Shown one piece after another: positions 25,359-34,660 of a stretch of DNA of 64,000 nt (positions are counted from its first letter, which is position 1; every line of letters starts with the position of its first letter). Source of the stretch: Mycolicibacterium lutetiense (GTDB lineage Bacteria > Actinomycetota > Actinomycetes > Mycobacteriales > Mycobacteriaceae); contig NZ_JAGIOP010000002.1 in assembly GCF_017876775.1 (NCBI RefSeq), positions 4,030,001 to 4,094,000 on the forward strand. The letters are read 5' to 3'. The position numbers were made by a program, and so were the translations under genes. Under the pieces are notes generated by a model, which was not told where the DNA came from, searched no databases, and saw nothing but the letters and a program-made list of their open reading frames with translations.

Positions 25359-26977
25359 GTGGTCGGCAACAACCCGTCTGTGCTCCGGCCGTCCCAGTTG
25401 AGCAAGTTGACCCGGGTCGGATCACCCTGCGGAACAGCATCGTTGGTGTTCGTCAGATGGAACTTGTCCACCATCGTGTCGAACGCGGTCATGCCCGGCC
25501 CCCCGTCGCCGTCGAGGCTGCAGCCGGTGGCGATCGCGTCGAGTCGGTGCGCGTCAGAGCCGGCGCCGGTCGGGATGACATACCGGTCCTGATATTTCGC
25601 GATCGCCAGCAGCCGGTACATCGACTCGATCTCGTTACCGCTCAAACGCACCGAGTCCGGGATGGTCTCATCGAACTCCTCGCCGAGATTCGCTGCCCGC
25701 ATGTAGGCGCGCATGGCCGCCAGCCGCTGCAGCGAGGCCCGCACCGGACCCACCTCACCGGCGGTGAACAACTCGGCCAGGTATTCGACCGGTATCCGCA
25801 GCGTGTCGATGGCGCCGAACAGGTTGTTCTTGTTCTCTCCGTCGTGGCCCGTCTCCTTCAGGATGTCCACCACCGGTGACAGCGGCGGCACGTACCAGAC
25901 CATCGGCATCGTCCGGTACTCCGGATGCAGAGGCAAAGCCACCTGATAGTCGACGATCAACCGGTACACCGGTGAATTCTGTGCCGCCTCAATCCATTCG
26001 GGTGAGATGCCGGCCCGTTCGGCTTCGGCCACCACCCGCGGGTCGTGCGGGTTGAGGAAGACGCCGAGCTGTGACGGGTAGAGGTCCTTGTCATCGGTGA
26101 CGGACGCGGCCTCCAGCACCGCATCCGCGTCGTACAGCATCACGCCGATGTAGCGGAGTCTGCCGACGCAGGTTTCCGAGCACACGGTGGGGATGCCGAC
26201 CTCGACGCGGGGATAGCAGAACGTGCACTTCTCGGCCTTGCCGGTCTTGTGATTGAAGTAGATCTTCTTGTACGGACACCCGGTGACGCACTGCCGCCAG
26301 CCACGGCACTTGTCCTGGTCCACCAGCACGATGCCGTCTTCGGAGCGCTTGTAGATCGCGCCGGACGGGCACGCGGCGGCGCACGCTGGATTGAGGCAGT
26401 GCTCGCAGATCCGCGGCAGGTAGAACATGAACGTCTGCTCGAACTCGAGCTTGACCTTCGCCGAGTGCTCCGCAATTTCGGCGTCCTTGTTGACCTTGGC
26501 CAGCAACGGATCCCGGCCCACCTGCTCCGGCCCGCCACCCAGATCGTCGTCCCAGTTTGCACCCCAGGTCACCTTGGTGTCGCGCCCGGTGATCAGAGAT
26601 TTGGGCCGCGCCACCGGCGTCGTATCCATCGCGGGCGCGGACAGCAGGTTCTCGTAGTCGTAGGTCCACGGGTCGTAGTAGTCCGACACCGTGGGCAGGT
26701 CGGGGTTGGCGAAGATGTTCAGCAGCCGCTTGAACCGGGACCCGGACTTGAGGGTGAGCTTGCCGCGCTTGTTCAGCGTCCAGCCACCCTTCCATTTCTC
26801 CTGGTCTTGGTACTGCCGCGGATAACCTTGTCCGGGGCGGGTTTCCACATTGTTGAACCACACGTACTCGACACCACTGCGGTTGGTCCACGCCTGCTTG
26901 CACGTGACACTGCAGGTGTGGCAGCCGATGCACTTGTCGAGGTTCATCACCATGGCCAACTGAGCCATCACCCTCAT
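25355..26977 (-). CDS. narH: Respiratory nitrate reductase beta subunit (iron-sulfur)
   Basis: About 540 residues with four cysteine clusters: CIGCHTCSVTC near the N-terminus, CEHCLNPACAAACP, CRGWRQCVTGCP and CTFCYPRVEVGIPTVCSETC. The Trp in the third cluster marks the [3Fe-4S] centre, the others [4Fe-4S]. It carries electrons from NarI haem to NarG on the cytoplasmic side of the membrane. The start at 26977 is favoured because GGAG lies 9 bases upstream and the protein begins MRVMAQLAMVMNLDKC; a TTG at 26992 in the same frame is less likely. narG ends 33 bases upstream. Confidence 0.92.
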   Translation of the reverse strand: MRVMAQLAMVMNLDKCIGCHTCSVTCKQAWTNRSGVEYVWFNNVETRPGQGYPRQYQDQEKWKGGWTLNKRGKLTLKSGSRFKRLLNIFANPDLPTVSDYYDPWTYDYENLLSAPAMDTTPVARPKSLITGRDTKVTWGANWDDDLGGGPEQVGRDPLLAKVNKDAEIAEHSAKVKLEFEQTFMFYLPRICEHCLNPACAAACPSGAIYKRSEDGIVLVDQDKCRGWRQCVTGCPYKKIYFNHKTGKAEKCTFCYPRVEVGIPTVCSETCVGRLRYIGVMLYDADAVLEAASVTDDKDLYPSQLGVFLNPHDPRVVAEAERAGISPEWIEAAQNSPVYRLIVDYQVALPLHPEYRTMPMVWYVPPLSPVVDILKETGHDGENKNNLFGAIDTLRIPVEYLAELFTAGEVGPVRASLQRLAAMRAYMRAANLGEEFDETIPDSVRLSGNEIESMYRLLAIAKYQDRYVIPTGAGSDAHRLDAIATGCSLDGDGGPGMTAFDTMVDKFHLTNTNDAVPQGDPTRVNLLNWDGRSTDGLLPTT

Positions 26978-27010
26978 TGGTCCACTCCGCAAGATTCGTG
27001 TCCGGTCATT

Positions 27011-30000
27011 TCAGTACTCCACATCTTGTGAACGGCGACGAATCGTGGTGACCTCATCGCGTTGATTTCCGGTGGGCCCGTGGTAGTTCAAGGCGAAGGA
27101 CTGCTGGGCATACCCACCGATCAGGTGGGTCGGTTTGATCATGATCCGGGTCAGCGCGTTGTGGATGCCGCCGCGTTTACCGTTCTTCTCGGTGCGCGGC
27201 ACATCGACGGCTTTGTCCTGGGCGTGGTACATGAACACCAGACCTTCGGGCATCCGGTGGCTGACGATGGCCCGTGCATTGACCACGCCGTTGCGGTTGG
27301 TGCACTCGATCCAGTCGTTGTCCTTGACCCCGATCTTGGCCGCGTCCACGTCCGACATCCAGATGCACTGACCGCCCCGCGACAGCGTGAGCATGTGCAG
27401 GTTGTCTTGGTAGGCAGAGTGAATCGACCATTTGGAGTGTGGCGTCAGGTAGCGCACCGTGATTCCGCCCGAGGTATCTCCGACGGCCGGCTCATTGAAC
27501 AGCGCGGTCATGTCCAGCGGCGGGCGGAACGTCGGCAGTTGCTCGCCGAGCTCACCCATCCAGTCGTGGTCCAGATAGAAATGCTGGCGGCCGGTCAGGG
27601 TGTGCCAAGGCTTGAGTCGTTCGGTGTTGATCGTGAACGGCGAGTAGCGCCGGCCGCCGGTCTCCGAGCCGGACCATTCCGGTGAAGTGTTGACCGGCAC
27701 TGGCCGGGCCTGGGTGTCGGCGAACGTGATTCGCTTGCCCTCATTCTCCTTGGCCAGGTCGACCAGTTCGGTTCCGGTGCGACGCTCCAGTGCCTCGAAG
27801 CCCTCTACGGCCAGGCGCCCGTTCGTGGTGCCCGACAACGCGAGGATGGCCTCCGCGGCGTGGGTGTCTTTGGCCAGCGATGGGCGTCCGACGGCGACGC
27901 CGCTGACCACGGTGCCGTTGATCCCGCGCAGGTACTCCACCTCCTCATCGGGGTGGGTGGTCACGCCCTTGGTGGTGAGTCCGACGGTTTCCACCATCGG
28001 CCCGAGGGCGGCCATCTTCTCGGCGATCGCCGGGTAGTCGCGGTCCACCATGACGAGTCGGGGCATGGTCTTGCCGGGAATCGGCTCGCATTCACCGGCT
28101 TTCCAGTCCAGTACGCGACCGCCGGGCTGCGCGGTGGCATCGGCGCTGTCGTGCTGCAGCGGCATGGCCACGATGTCCTTGCGCTTGCCGAGGTGCTTTT
28201 CGGCCAGCCAGGAGAATCCGCGGGCGATGCGGTGGAAGGCGTCGAAATCGGTCTTGGTCTCCCACGGCGGCGATATCGCCGGCGAGAACGCGTGGACGAA
28301 CGGGTGCATGTCGGTGCTGGACAGGTCGTGCTTCTCGTACCAGGTGGCCGCGGGCAGCACGATGTCGGAGAACAGGGTTGTGCTGGTGTTGCGGAAATCC
28401 AGGGACAGCAACAGATCCAGCTTGCCGACCGGGGCCTCGTCACGCCAGTGCACCTCCTGCGGGCGGATACCGTCCTCGTCGCGCGCGGCGACGGCAGAGT
28501 CGGTGCCGAGCAGGTGTTTGAGGAAGTACTCGTTGCCCTTGGCCGAGGAGCCGAGCAGATTCGACCGCCACACCGTAAGACAGCGCGGAAAGTTCTCCGG
28601 GGCGTCGGGATCTTCGCAGGCGAACTGCAGGTGACCCGACTTGAGCCCGTCCACAACGTATTCCGCGGCGTCCTTGCCCATCCGGTCGGCCTCGTCGGCG
28701 AGATCCAGCGGGTTTCGGTTGAAGGTTGGATAGGTCGGCATCCAGCCCAGCCGGCTGGCCAGCGCAATGCTGTCCGCCACGGTGCGACCCGCGAACCGGC
28801 CTTCGGCCAGCGGTGAGGCCATCACCTCTGAGGTGAACGGGTCGTACCGCCACTGGTCGGTGGCCAAGTACCAGAAGATGGTGCCCTGCATCTGCCGCGG
28901 CGGACGCTGCCAGTCCAGCCCGTATGCCAGGGTGGCCCAACCGGTTACCGGCCGGCACTTTTCCTGGCCGACGTAGTGCGCCCAGCCACCACCATTGACT
29001 CCCTGGCAGCCGGTGAGCATGACCAGGGACAGGAACGACCGGTAGATCTGATCGGAGTGGAACCAGTGGTTGGTTCCGGCGCCCATCAGAATCATCGAAC
29101 GGCCCTTGGAACGTTCGGCGTTGTCGGCGAACTCCCGTGCGATGCGCTCGGCGGCCACCGCGGGTACGCCGGTGATCTCTTCCTGCCAGGCCGGGGTGTA
29201 GGGCTCGGAGGCGTCGTTGTATCCGGACGGCCACTGTCCGGGGAGCCCGGCACGGGCCACTCCGTACTGCGCCAGCATCAGGTCGAAGACTGTCGTCACC
29301 CGTTGTCCGGCAACGATTCTGGTCGGCACTCCGCGCTCCAGAATGCCCGGCTTGTCGCTGTCGAACCGGGGCAGCGCCACGGTCGCGGTGTCGTCGTGGT
29401 TACCGAGCAGGGTCAGCATCGGGTGGACACCCTCAAGGTCGAGGTTCCAGTGCCCCTCGCCGGATGCCGTGAACCGGTGCCCGAGCGAACCGTTCGGCAC
29501 CACGGGCCGCCCGGTCTGATCGAGGAGCACCGTTTTAGAGGACGCAGCTTCGACATCCGCATATTCACCGCCGAGATCGGCTGCGGTGAGGAACTTCCCG
29601 GGGAGCATCCGTCCGTCGCGTTCGGTGAGCGTGACCAGGAACGGCAGGTCGGTGTACTTCTTGACGTAGTCGGTGAAGTAGGGCGTCTGCTGATCGACGA
29701 AGAACTCTTTGAGGATGACGTGCCCCATCGACATGGCGAGTGCCGCATCGGTACCGGGGCGAGCCGGCAGCCACTCGTCGGCGAACTTGGTGTTGTCGGC
29801 ATAGTCCGGCGACACCACGACCACCTTCTGGCCGCGGTAGCGGGCCTCGGTCATGTAGTGCGCGTCGGGGGTTCGGGTGACGGGGACGTTGGAGCCCCAC
29901 ATGATCAGGTAGCCCGCGTCGAACCAGTCTGCCGATTCGGGCACATCGGTCTGGTCGCCGAACACCTGCGGGGAGGCCACCGGCAGGTCGGCGTACCAGT

Positions 30001-30685
30001 CGTAGAACGACAGCATCGACCCGCCGAGCAGCGAGATGAACCGGGCGCCGACGGCGTGGCTCACCATCGACATCGCCGGGATCGGCGAGAATCCGGCCAC
30101 CCGGTCCGGTCCGTACTTCTTGACGGTGTGGACGTGGGCGGCGGCGGCGATCTCGGCGGCCTCCCACCATTCGGCGCGGACGAATCCGCCCTTCCCGCGG
30201 GCGGCCTTGTACCGCGTCGACTTCTCCGGATCCTCGACGATGTCGGCCCAGGCCAGCACGGGGTCCTTCAGGCGCTCCTTGGCCTCACGGTAGTACTCCA
30301 GCAGCACGCCACGGACGTACGGATAGCGCACGCGTGCAGGCGAATACGTGTACCAGGAAAACGACGCTCCGCGTGGGCATCCCCGCGGCTCGTACTCGGG
30401 CTTGTCGGCACCGACCGACGGATAGTCGGTCTGCTGGGACTCCCAGGTGATCACGCCGTCCTTGACGTAGATCTTCCACGAGCAGGATCCGGTGCAGTTG
30501 ACGCCGTGGGTCGATCGCACCACTTTGTCGTGCGCCCAGCGGTCGCGGTAGAAATCGTCAGCCGAGCGGCCGCCGATCTTGTGCAGGGTCCGTTGATCGG
30601 CCGAGATTTCACCACGGTGGAAGTACTTGCCCAACCGCAGCAAAGCATCGGCAGGTGTTGTGCCGCCTGCGTGTGAATCGACCAC
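27011..30685 (-). CDS. narG: Respiratory nitrate reductase alpha subunit (molybdenum catalytic)
   Basis: About 1224 residues. It reduces nitrate to nitrite at a bis-MGD molybdenum centre. Near the N-terminus STHGVNCTGSCSW carries the His/Cys ligands of the FS0 iron-sulfur cluster; the Asp of SFYDWYADLP is the expected molybdenum ligand; GCPRGASFSWYTYSPARVRYP (only partly quoted as GCPRGASFSWY) is typical of NarG. Start: GTG at 30685 is preferred because GGAGGG (30693-30698 on the plus-strand numbering) lies 7 bases upstream and the length then fits the family; the frame also contains a TTG at 30742 with no such site. It is first of narG-H-J-I on the minus strand. No twin-arginine signal is obvious. 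Confidence 0.93.
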   Translation of the reverse strand: MVDSHAGGTTPADALLRLGKYFHRGEISADQRTLHKIGGRSADDFYRDRWAHDKVVRSTHGVNCTGSCSWKIYVKDGVITWESQQTDYPSVGADKPEYEPRGCPRGASFSWYTYSPARVRYPYVRGVLLEYYREAKERLKDPVLAWADIVEDPEKSTRYKAARGKGGFVRAEWWEAAEIAAAAHVHTVKKYGPDRVAGFSPIPAMSMVSHAVGARFISLLGGSMLSFYDWYADLPVASPQVFGDQTDVPESADWFDAGYLIMWGSNVPVTRTPDAHYMTEARYRGQKVVVVSPDYADNTKFADEWLPARPGTDAALAMSMGHVILKEFFVDQQTPYFTDYVKKYTDLPFLVTLTERDGRMLPGKFLTAADLGGEYADVEAASSKTVLLDQTGRPVVPNGSLGHRFTASGEGHWNLDLEGVHPMLTLLGNHDDTATVALPRFDSDKPGILERGVPTRIVAGQRVTTVFDLMLAQYGVARAGLPGQWPSGYNDASEPYTPAWQEEITGVPAVAAERIAREFADNAERSKGRSMILMGAGTNHWFHSDQIYRSFLSLVMLTGCQGVNGGGWAHYVGQEKCRPVTGWATLAYGLDWQRPPRQMQGTIFWYLATDQWRYDPFTSEVMASPLAEGRFAGRTVADSIALASRLGWMPTYPTFNRNPLDLADEADRMGKDAAEYVVDGLKSGHLQFACEDPDAPENFPRCLTVWRSNLLGSSAKGNEYFLKHLLGTDSAVAARDEDGIRPQEVHWRDEAPVGKLDLLLSLDFRNTSTTLFSDIVLPAATWYEKHDLSSTDMHPFVHAFSPAISPPWETKTDFDAFHRIARGFSWLAEKHLGKRKDIVAMPLQHDSADATAQPGGRVLDWKAGECEPIPGKTMPRLVMVDRDYPAIAEKMAALGPMVETVGLTTKGVTTHPDEEVEYLRGINGTVVSGVAVGRPSLAKDTHAAEAILALSGTTNGRLAVEGFEALERRTGTELVDLAKENEGKRITFADTQARPVPVNTSPEWSGSETGGRRYSPFTINTERLKPWHTLTGRQHFYLDHDWMGELGEQLPTFRPPLDMTALFNEPAVGDTSGGITVRYLTPHSKWSIHSAYQDNLHMLTLSRGGQCIWMSDVDAAKIGVKDNDWIECTNRNGVVNARAIVSHRMPEGLVFMYHAQDKAVDVPRTEKNGKRGGIHNALTRIMIKPTHLIGGYAQQSFALNYHGPTGNQRDEVTTIRRRSQDVEY

Positions 30686-31010
30686 GATCCGTCCCTCCAG
30701 CCTGTTGATCAACGAGCGTAGGGGGGTTGCGGAGGGCGTCAAAAGAACGCACTGAGGGCTCGGCGGCGCTGTGAAATCGCGTTAACGCACAAGTCATTTC
30801 GCGGGAACATGCCGGTGATGAGGCGGCCCGGCCATGCCGCTCACTCGATGCCCTCCACCTGCAGCGATCTGCTGACCGGAGGCCAAAATGGAGGTGTTGA
30901 AGACGGTGGCCGCGGGGCGCCTGCGGCGGGGGAATACCGCCCAGGATTTATCACCGCGGTAACACTGCGGGCCGGGCGCAAAGACGGTGGTGGCGGCGAA
31001 CAACAATCCG
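30686..31010. other. Intergenic region upstream of narG
   Basis: About 325 bases without a credible gene. It must contain the promoter of the nar operon, which reads leftwards. Short open frames here lack ribosome-binding sites and family features. I see no clear FNR-like, NarL or GlnR site; a weak palindromic stretch ACCGCGGT lies near 30951-30960. The right border is the long ipd terminator. Confidence 0.6.
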
Positions 31011-31069
31011 CGAGCAGACACAGAATCGCCCCTTCCACGTCGGAAAGGGGCGATTCTGTGTCTGCTCGG
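31011..31069. terminator. Terminator of the ipd operon
   Basis: A very long hairpin lies just after ipdC. Arms of about 26 bases (31011-31036 and 31042-31069) pair throughout apart from one bulged base, with a five-base loop. The outer stem begins CGAGCAGACACAG and the inner part is CGCCCCTTCC. It separates ipdC from the narG promoter, since both read leftwards. Confidence 0.8.
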
Positions 31070-31077
31070 CGAGGAAG

Positions 31078-32148
31078 CTACTGGATGTAGCCTGACGCCG
31101 ACTGCAGGTGCGCGACGGCGTCGTCGACGATCTTCTCGACCAACTCGGCACACGACGGCAGATCGTTGATGATGCCCGCCACCTGGCCCGAGGCCAGCAC
31201 GCCGGCGTCGGTATTGCCGTCCACCAGACCGGCTTTCAGCAGCATCGCGGTATTGGCCTTCATGACGATCTGCGACCAGGTGAGTTCTTTACCCTCGCGC
31301 ATCGCGAGGCCGTCCTTGGCGATCGACAGCCAGGACATCCCCGAGTACTTCTTGAACTTCTGGGCGTTGCTGACCGCAGCGGCGAGGCTGCGCACCCCTG
31401 AGCCGCTTTCGAGCTTCTCGACCAGGCCGGTACGCAGCACCCGGTGCGGCATGCCGTCGACCCGGGTGGACACCACGGTGCCGTCGAGTGCGGCCTGCAG
31501 GTACCGCTCCTTGACGGTGTCGGGCACGGTGGAATCCGAGGTCAGCAGGAATCGGGTTCCCATGGCAACCCCGGCCGCACCGTAAGACAGTGCGGCGGCC
31601 AGGCCGCGGCCGTCGAAGAAACCGCCGGCCGCGATCACCGGCATGCCGGTGTCCTTGACTGCGTCGAGCACCGAGGGCAGCAGCAGAGTGGTGGCGACGG
31701 GACCGGTGTGGCCACCGCCCTCACCGCCCTGCACGATCACCGCGTCCGCACCCCAGCCGGCCACCTTCTTGGCGTGCTTGGCCGCACCCACCGACGGAAT
31801 CACCACGACGCCGGCATCTTTCAGCTTGGTGATCAGCTCAGGCTTGGGAGCTAGAGCGAAGGAGGCGACTTTGACTCCTTCGCGGATCAGGAGGTCGACG
31901 CGCGCACCGGCATCGCCCGCATCGGCACGCATGTTGATGCCGAAGGGCTTGTCGGTGGCTGCCTTGACCTTGGTGACGGCGGTCTGCAGTTCCTCGAGCG
32001 TCATCGTTGCCGACGCCAGGATGCCGAGCCCGCCGGCATTGGAGGTTGCGGCGACCAGTCGTGCACCGGCCACCCAGCCCATCCCGGTCTGGACGACGGG
32101 ATGCTCGATGCCGACCAGTTCGGTGAGCGGTGTCTTGAGCTTGCCCAC
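31078..32148 (-). CDS. ipdC: IpdC, FMN-dependent oxidoreductase of ring C/D catabolism
   Basis: A 356-residue TIM-barrel flavoprotein of the nitronate-monooxygenase/enoyl-reductase-like family. The pattern HPVVQTGMGWVAGARLVAATSNAGG at the N-terminus (recognised by QTGMGWVAG), QGGEGGGHTGPV near residue 140 and AAGGFFDGRGLAAAL near 172 are typical FMN contacts. In the known steroid pathway IpdC acts on the CoA thioester produced after ring D opening, before IpdAB. GTG at 32148 overlaps the TAG of ipdB by one base. It is the last gene of echA20-ipdA-ipdB-ipdC and is followed by a strong terminator. Confidence 0.88.
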   Translation of the reverse strand: MGKLKTPLTELVGIEHPVVQTGMGWVAGARLVAATSNAGGLGILASATMTLEELQTAVTKVKAATDKPFGINMRADAGDAGARVDLLIREGVKVASFALAPKPELITKLKDAGVVVIPSVGAAKHAKKVAGWGADAVIVQGGEGGGHTGPVATTLLLPSVLDAVKDTGMPVIAAGGFFDGRGLAAALSYGAAGVAMGTRFLLTSDSTVPDTVKERYLQAALDGTVVSTRVDGMPHRVLRTGLVEKLESGSGVRSLAAAVSNAQKFKKYSGMSWLSIAKDGLAMREGKELTWSQIVMKANTAMLLKAGLVDGNTDAGVLASGQVAGIINDLPSCAELVEKIVDDAVAHLQSASGYIQ

Positions 32149-32927
32149 TATTTCGCCTCGACTGCTTTCACTTCCTTGTCGCGCAACGACTTCGGATCGA
32201 TGACCTCGCGCAGGAGCGTGAGCTCCTCGTCGGTCGGCAGACGGGTCTCGCCGGCAGCCTCCAAGCCGTGCACCTCAAAGGTCGTGTTGTCCGCGACCTG
32301 CTGAGCGTCGACGCCCGGGTGCAGCGACACGGCACGCATCTGGTGCTCGGGGCCGTTGAAGTCGAACACACCCAGGTTCGACACCACCTGGTAGACGTTG
32401 GCGAACCGGTAGGCCGGGTTCTCCGGATTGCCGTCGTTGTTGAAATTGATTTTGTCCCAGCCGATTCCGGAGACGATATCCACCGATTCGGTGAACACCC
32501 GCTTGGAGTGATTACCGACGAAGTAGCTGGTGGCGTGGTTGATGCTGTTGCCGGGCGCGCCGCGGACACCGAACATCTGGCGGGTCGGCTGCTGGATCGG
32601 GCCGAACGCCGACAGGTTCTGGTTGCCGTAGCGGTCGATCTGGTTGGCGCCCATCACCACATGGCGCTTGCCCCAGGCCAGGGTCTCGAAGACCCGGTTG
32701 AACGGCATCCAGCCCTCGACGGCGAAGGGGGCGCCGATCGCCGGGGTATCGGCCAGGATCCGGGCTTCACCGTCGGTCAGCAGGATGTCGGGGGAGAAGG
32801 TCAGCCGGGCCAGGCGGGCACCGATCTGGACGACGGTGGTCATCGGGCTGGCCATGATCTCGCCGGCGTCGCGGAACAGTTCGGCGCAGGCGATGGCACA
32901 CACCTCGGCACGGGTCACGGCAATCAC
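32148..32927 (-). CDS. ipdB: Ring-C-opening CoA hydrolase, subunit IpdB
   Basis: A 259-residue subunit of the class I CoA-transferase fold. With IpdA it opens steroid ring C in COCHEA-CoA by hydrolysis rather than CoA transfer (known for the M. tuberculosis proteins). Visible are ARLTFSPDILLTDGEA and MGANQIDRYGNQNLSAFG, common to the beta subunits of the fold. Start is GTG at 32927, overlapping the TGA of ipdA (GTGA). A 1:1 complex is expected from the coupling. Confidence 0.88.
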   Translation of the reverse strand: MIAVTRAEVCAIACAELFRDAGEIMASPMTTVVQIGARLARLTFSPDILLTDGEARILADTPAIGAPFAVEGWMPFNRVFETLAWGKRHVVMGANQIDRYGNQNLSAFGPIQQPTRQMFGVRGAPGNSINHATSYFVGNHSKRVFTESVDIVSGIGWDKINFNNDGNPENPAYRFANVYQVVSNLGVFDFNGPEHQMRAVSLHPGVDAQQVADNTTFEVHGLEAAGETRLPTDEELTLLREVIDPKSLRDKEVKAVEAK

Positions 32928-33811
32928 TTGCTGGCCTCCTGATCTTGCTTGAACTTCCGCACGGCTGCCTGGTAATCGGCCTCGCTACCGGACAGGTACG
33001 TCTTGACGAACTCGGCCCAGGTCTCCTCGGAGCCGGCGGCCTCGGCGTAGTGGCGCTGGAACTTCTCGTCGCGCCGGTAATCGGGCTCGTTGGTGGTGAA
33101 GTGCGCACCGCCCGGAGCCTCGACCACGGAATCGACCATCATCCGGTTGATCAGCAGGGCCTGTGTCGGAACGGCCTTGACCAGTTCCTCGGTGGACACC
33201 ACGCGCTCCACCGAAAGGAAGCGACGCTGTGCCGACATCAGGAACAGATCGTCGAAGTAGGGATCGATACCGGTGTAGGCGGCATTGCCCTTGGCGTCAC
33301 CGAGATTCATGTGCACGAAGGCCGCGTCGAGGTTCAGCGCAGGCATCGCGATGAGCTCCTCGTAGTGCTCGCCGGTCGGGTAGGGGGATTTCACGGTCTT
33401 GAGCTCGTCGCCCCAGAACGTGCGGACGTCGCTACCGAGTCCGGCGCGGATCGGCAGGAACGGCAGCCGCTGGGCGGCAGCCTGCAGGCCGCAGCGCAGC
33501 ATGCCCTCATCCATCTCACGGGCCTCGATCGCGCCGGTGGTGCGGGACTTGGCGAACCAGGGGTCGTAGAACGGCGGCGAGTCCAGCGACACGAAGCCGT
33601 AGTAGGCGCGCTTGACCTTGTCTGCCGAGCACAGCAGGCCGAGGTCGGGACCGCCGTAGGTGACCACGGTCAGGTCTTTGACGTCGGTACGCAGCAGGGC
33701 GCGCACGAAGGCCATCGGCTTGCGCCGCGAGCCCCAGCCACCGATGCCGATCGTCATTCCGCTTTCGATCGAGGCGACTGCCTCGTCGAGAGTTGTCCGC
33801 TTGTCTGTCAT
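32924..33811 (-). CDS. ipdA: Ring-C-opening CoA hydrolase, subunit IpdA
   Basis: About 295 residues. The N-terminal loop GMTIGIGGWGSRRKPMAFV is the CoA-transferase-like GxGG element, and the central part has DLTVVTYGGPDLGLL and FVHMNLGDAKGNAAYTG. The start at 33811 gives MTDKRTTLDEAVASI, preceded by GAAGGGGAGAAATG-type purines on the coding strand; the longer frame to 33901 enters the intergenic gap. It follows echA20 by 34 bases and overlaps ipdB. It belongs to the KstR2-type operon that starts at the box at 34632. Confidence 0.9.
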   Translation of the reverse strand: MTDKRTTLDEAVASIESGMTIGIGGWGSRRKPMAFVRALLRTDVKDLTVVTYGGPDLGLLCSADKVKRAYYGFVSLDSPPFYDPWFAKSRTTGAIEAREMDEGMLRCGLQAAAQRLPFLPIRAGLGSDVRTFWGDELKTVKSPYPTGEHYEELIAMPALNLDAAFVHMNLGDAKGNAAYTGIDPYFDDLFLMSAQRRFLSVERVVSTEELVKAVPTQALLINRMMVDSVVEAPGGAHFTTNEPDYRRDEKFQRHYAEAAGSEETWAEFVKTYLSGSEADYQAAVRKFKQDQEASK

Positions 33812-33845
33812 TTCTCCCCTTCTCGCTTCGCTCGTGCCCGCCGAA

Positions 33846-34601
33846 TCATTTGGATCGCTTCTCGGTTCCGGCGAACGCGTCACGGTGCTCGTCGGACACA
33901 CCGGACAGGTTGAGTTCGAAGGTGAAACCCTGCTCCATGCGGTAGCGCGCGTTGACGGGCTGCACGTCGATGAAGTTCAGCGCCTCCTTCGCGGCGCGGA
34001 TCACCCGGGTGTCCTTGCTGGCGATGTCGCGGGCGACGCGCAGCGCCGACTCGTCGAGATCCTCACGCGGAACCACCTCGTGCACCGAACCGAAGTGGTG
34101 CAGCGTCTCGGCGGGAACGGTTGCGGCGGTGAAGAACAGCCGACGCATCAGGTGCTGGGGGACCAGGCGGGACAGGTGAGTGGCGGCACCCAACGCTCCA
34201 CGTTCTACTTCGGGGAGGCCGAACTTGGCGTCATCGGAGGCGACGATCACGTCGGCGTTGCCGACCAGGCCGATCCCGCCGCCCACGCAGAAGCCGTTGA
34301 CGGCCGCGACGACGGGAACCTCGCACTCGTACACCGCCTTGAAGGCGTGGTAGCAGCCCCGGTTGGCGTCGATGAGCGCGCCGAATCCCTCGGTGTTTTG
34401 CATCTCCTTGATGTCGACGCCGGCGTTGAATCCGCGGCCCTCGGCACGCAGGATCACCACGTGGGTGCTGCGGTCGCGGCCGGCTGCGGTGATCGCATCG
34501 CCGAGTTCGAACCAGCCTGCCGACGGGATGGCGTTGACGGGCGGGTAGTTGACGGTGACCGAGACGATGCCCGGCTCGACTGTCTTGGTGGTGATCGTCA
34601 T
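33846..34601 (-). CDS. echA20: Enoyl-CoA hydratase-fold hydrolase EchA20 (ring D opening)
   Basis: A 251-residue crotonase-fold protein. In the steroid pathway EchA20 hydrolyses ring D of the diketo CoA intermediate. The oxyanion-hole segments are RAEGRGFNAGVDIKEM (near residue 60) and NGFCVGGGIGLVGNAD (near 105). ATG at 34601 is chosen over an adjacent in-frame TTG because CAGGAAG lies at a normal distance upstream. The gene is divergent from an SDR gene across a perfect KstR2 box and leads echA20-ipdA-ipdB-ipdC. Confidence 0.9.
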   Translation of the reverse strand: MTITTKTVEPGIVSVTVNYPPVNAIPSAGWFELGDAITAAGRDRSTHVVILRAEGRGFNAGVDIKEMQNTEGFGALIDANRGCYHAFKAVYECEVPVVAAVNGFCVGGGIGLVGNADVIVASDDAKFGLPEVERGALGAATHLSRLVPQHLMRRLFFTAATVPAETLHHFGSVHEVVPREDLDESALRVARDIASKDTRVIRAAKEALNFIDVQPVNARYRMEQGFTFELNLSGVSDEHRDAFAGTEKRSK

Positions 34602-34631
34602 CAATCCACTTCCTGAAGGGGTCGCTACCTA

Positions 34632-34645
34632 AGCAAGCACTTGCT
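34632..34645. promoter_or_regulatory. KstR2 operator between echA20 and the SDR gene
   Basis: AGCAAGCACTTGCT fits AnCAAGnnCTTGnT at all fixed positions and is embedded in AAGCAAGCACTTGCTTGG, a longer symmetrical stretch. On the plus strand a -10-like TACGCT (34649-34654) follows, then six bases and the GTG start at 34661. Confidence 0.88.
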
Positions 34646-34660
34646 TGGTACGCTAGCACA

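Noticed and set aside
28976..30676. A 566-codon open frame antisense to narG
   Set aside because: It lies entirely over a well-supported gene, has no family pattern and reflects the high GC of third codon positions. The same reasoning removes the long antisense frames at 18692-20287, 38034-39689 and 41934-43259.
30686..30742. Upstream TTG start for narG at 30742
   Set aside because: GGAGGG lies 7 bases before the GTG at 30685, and that start fits the length and N-terminus of mycobacterial NarG; the TTG has no such site.
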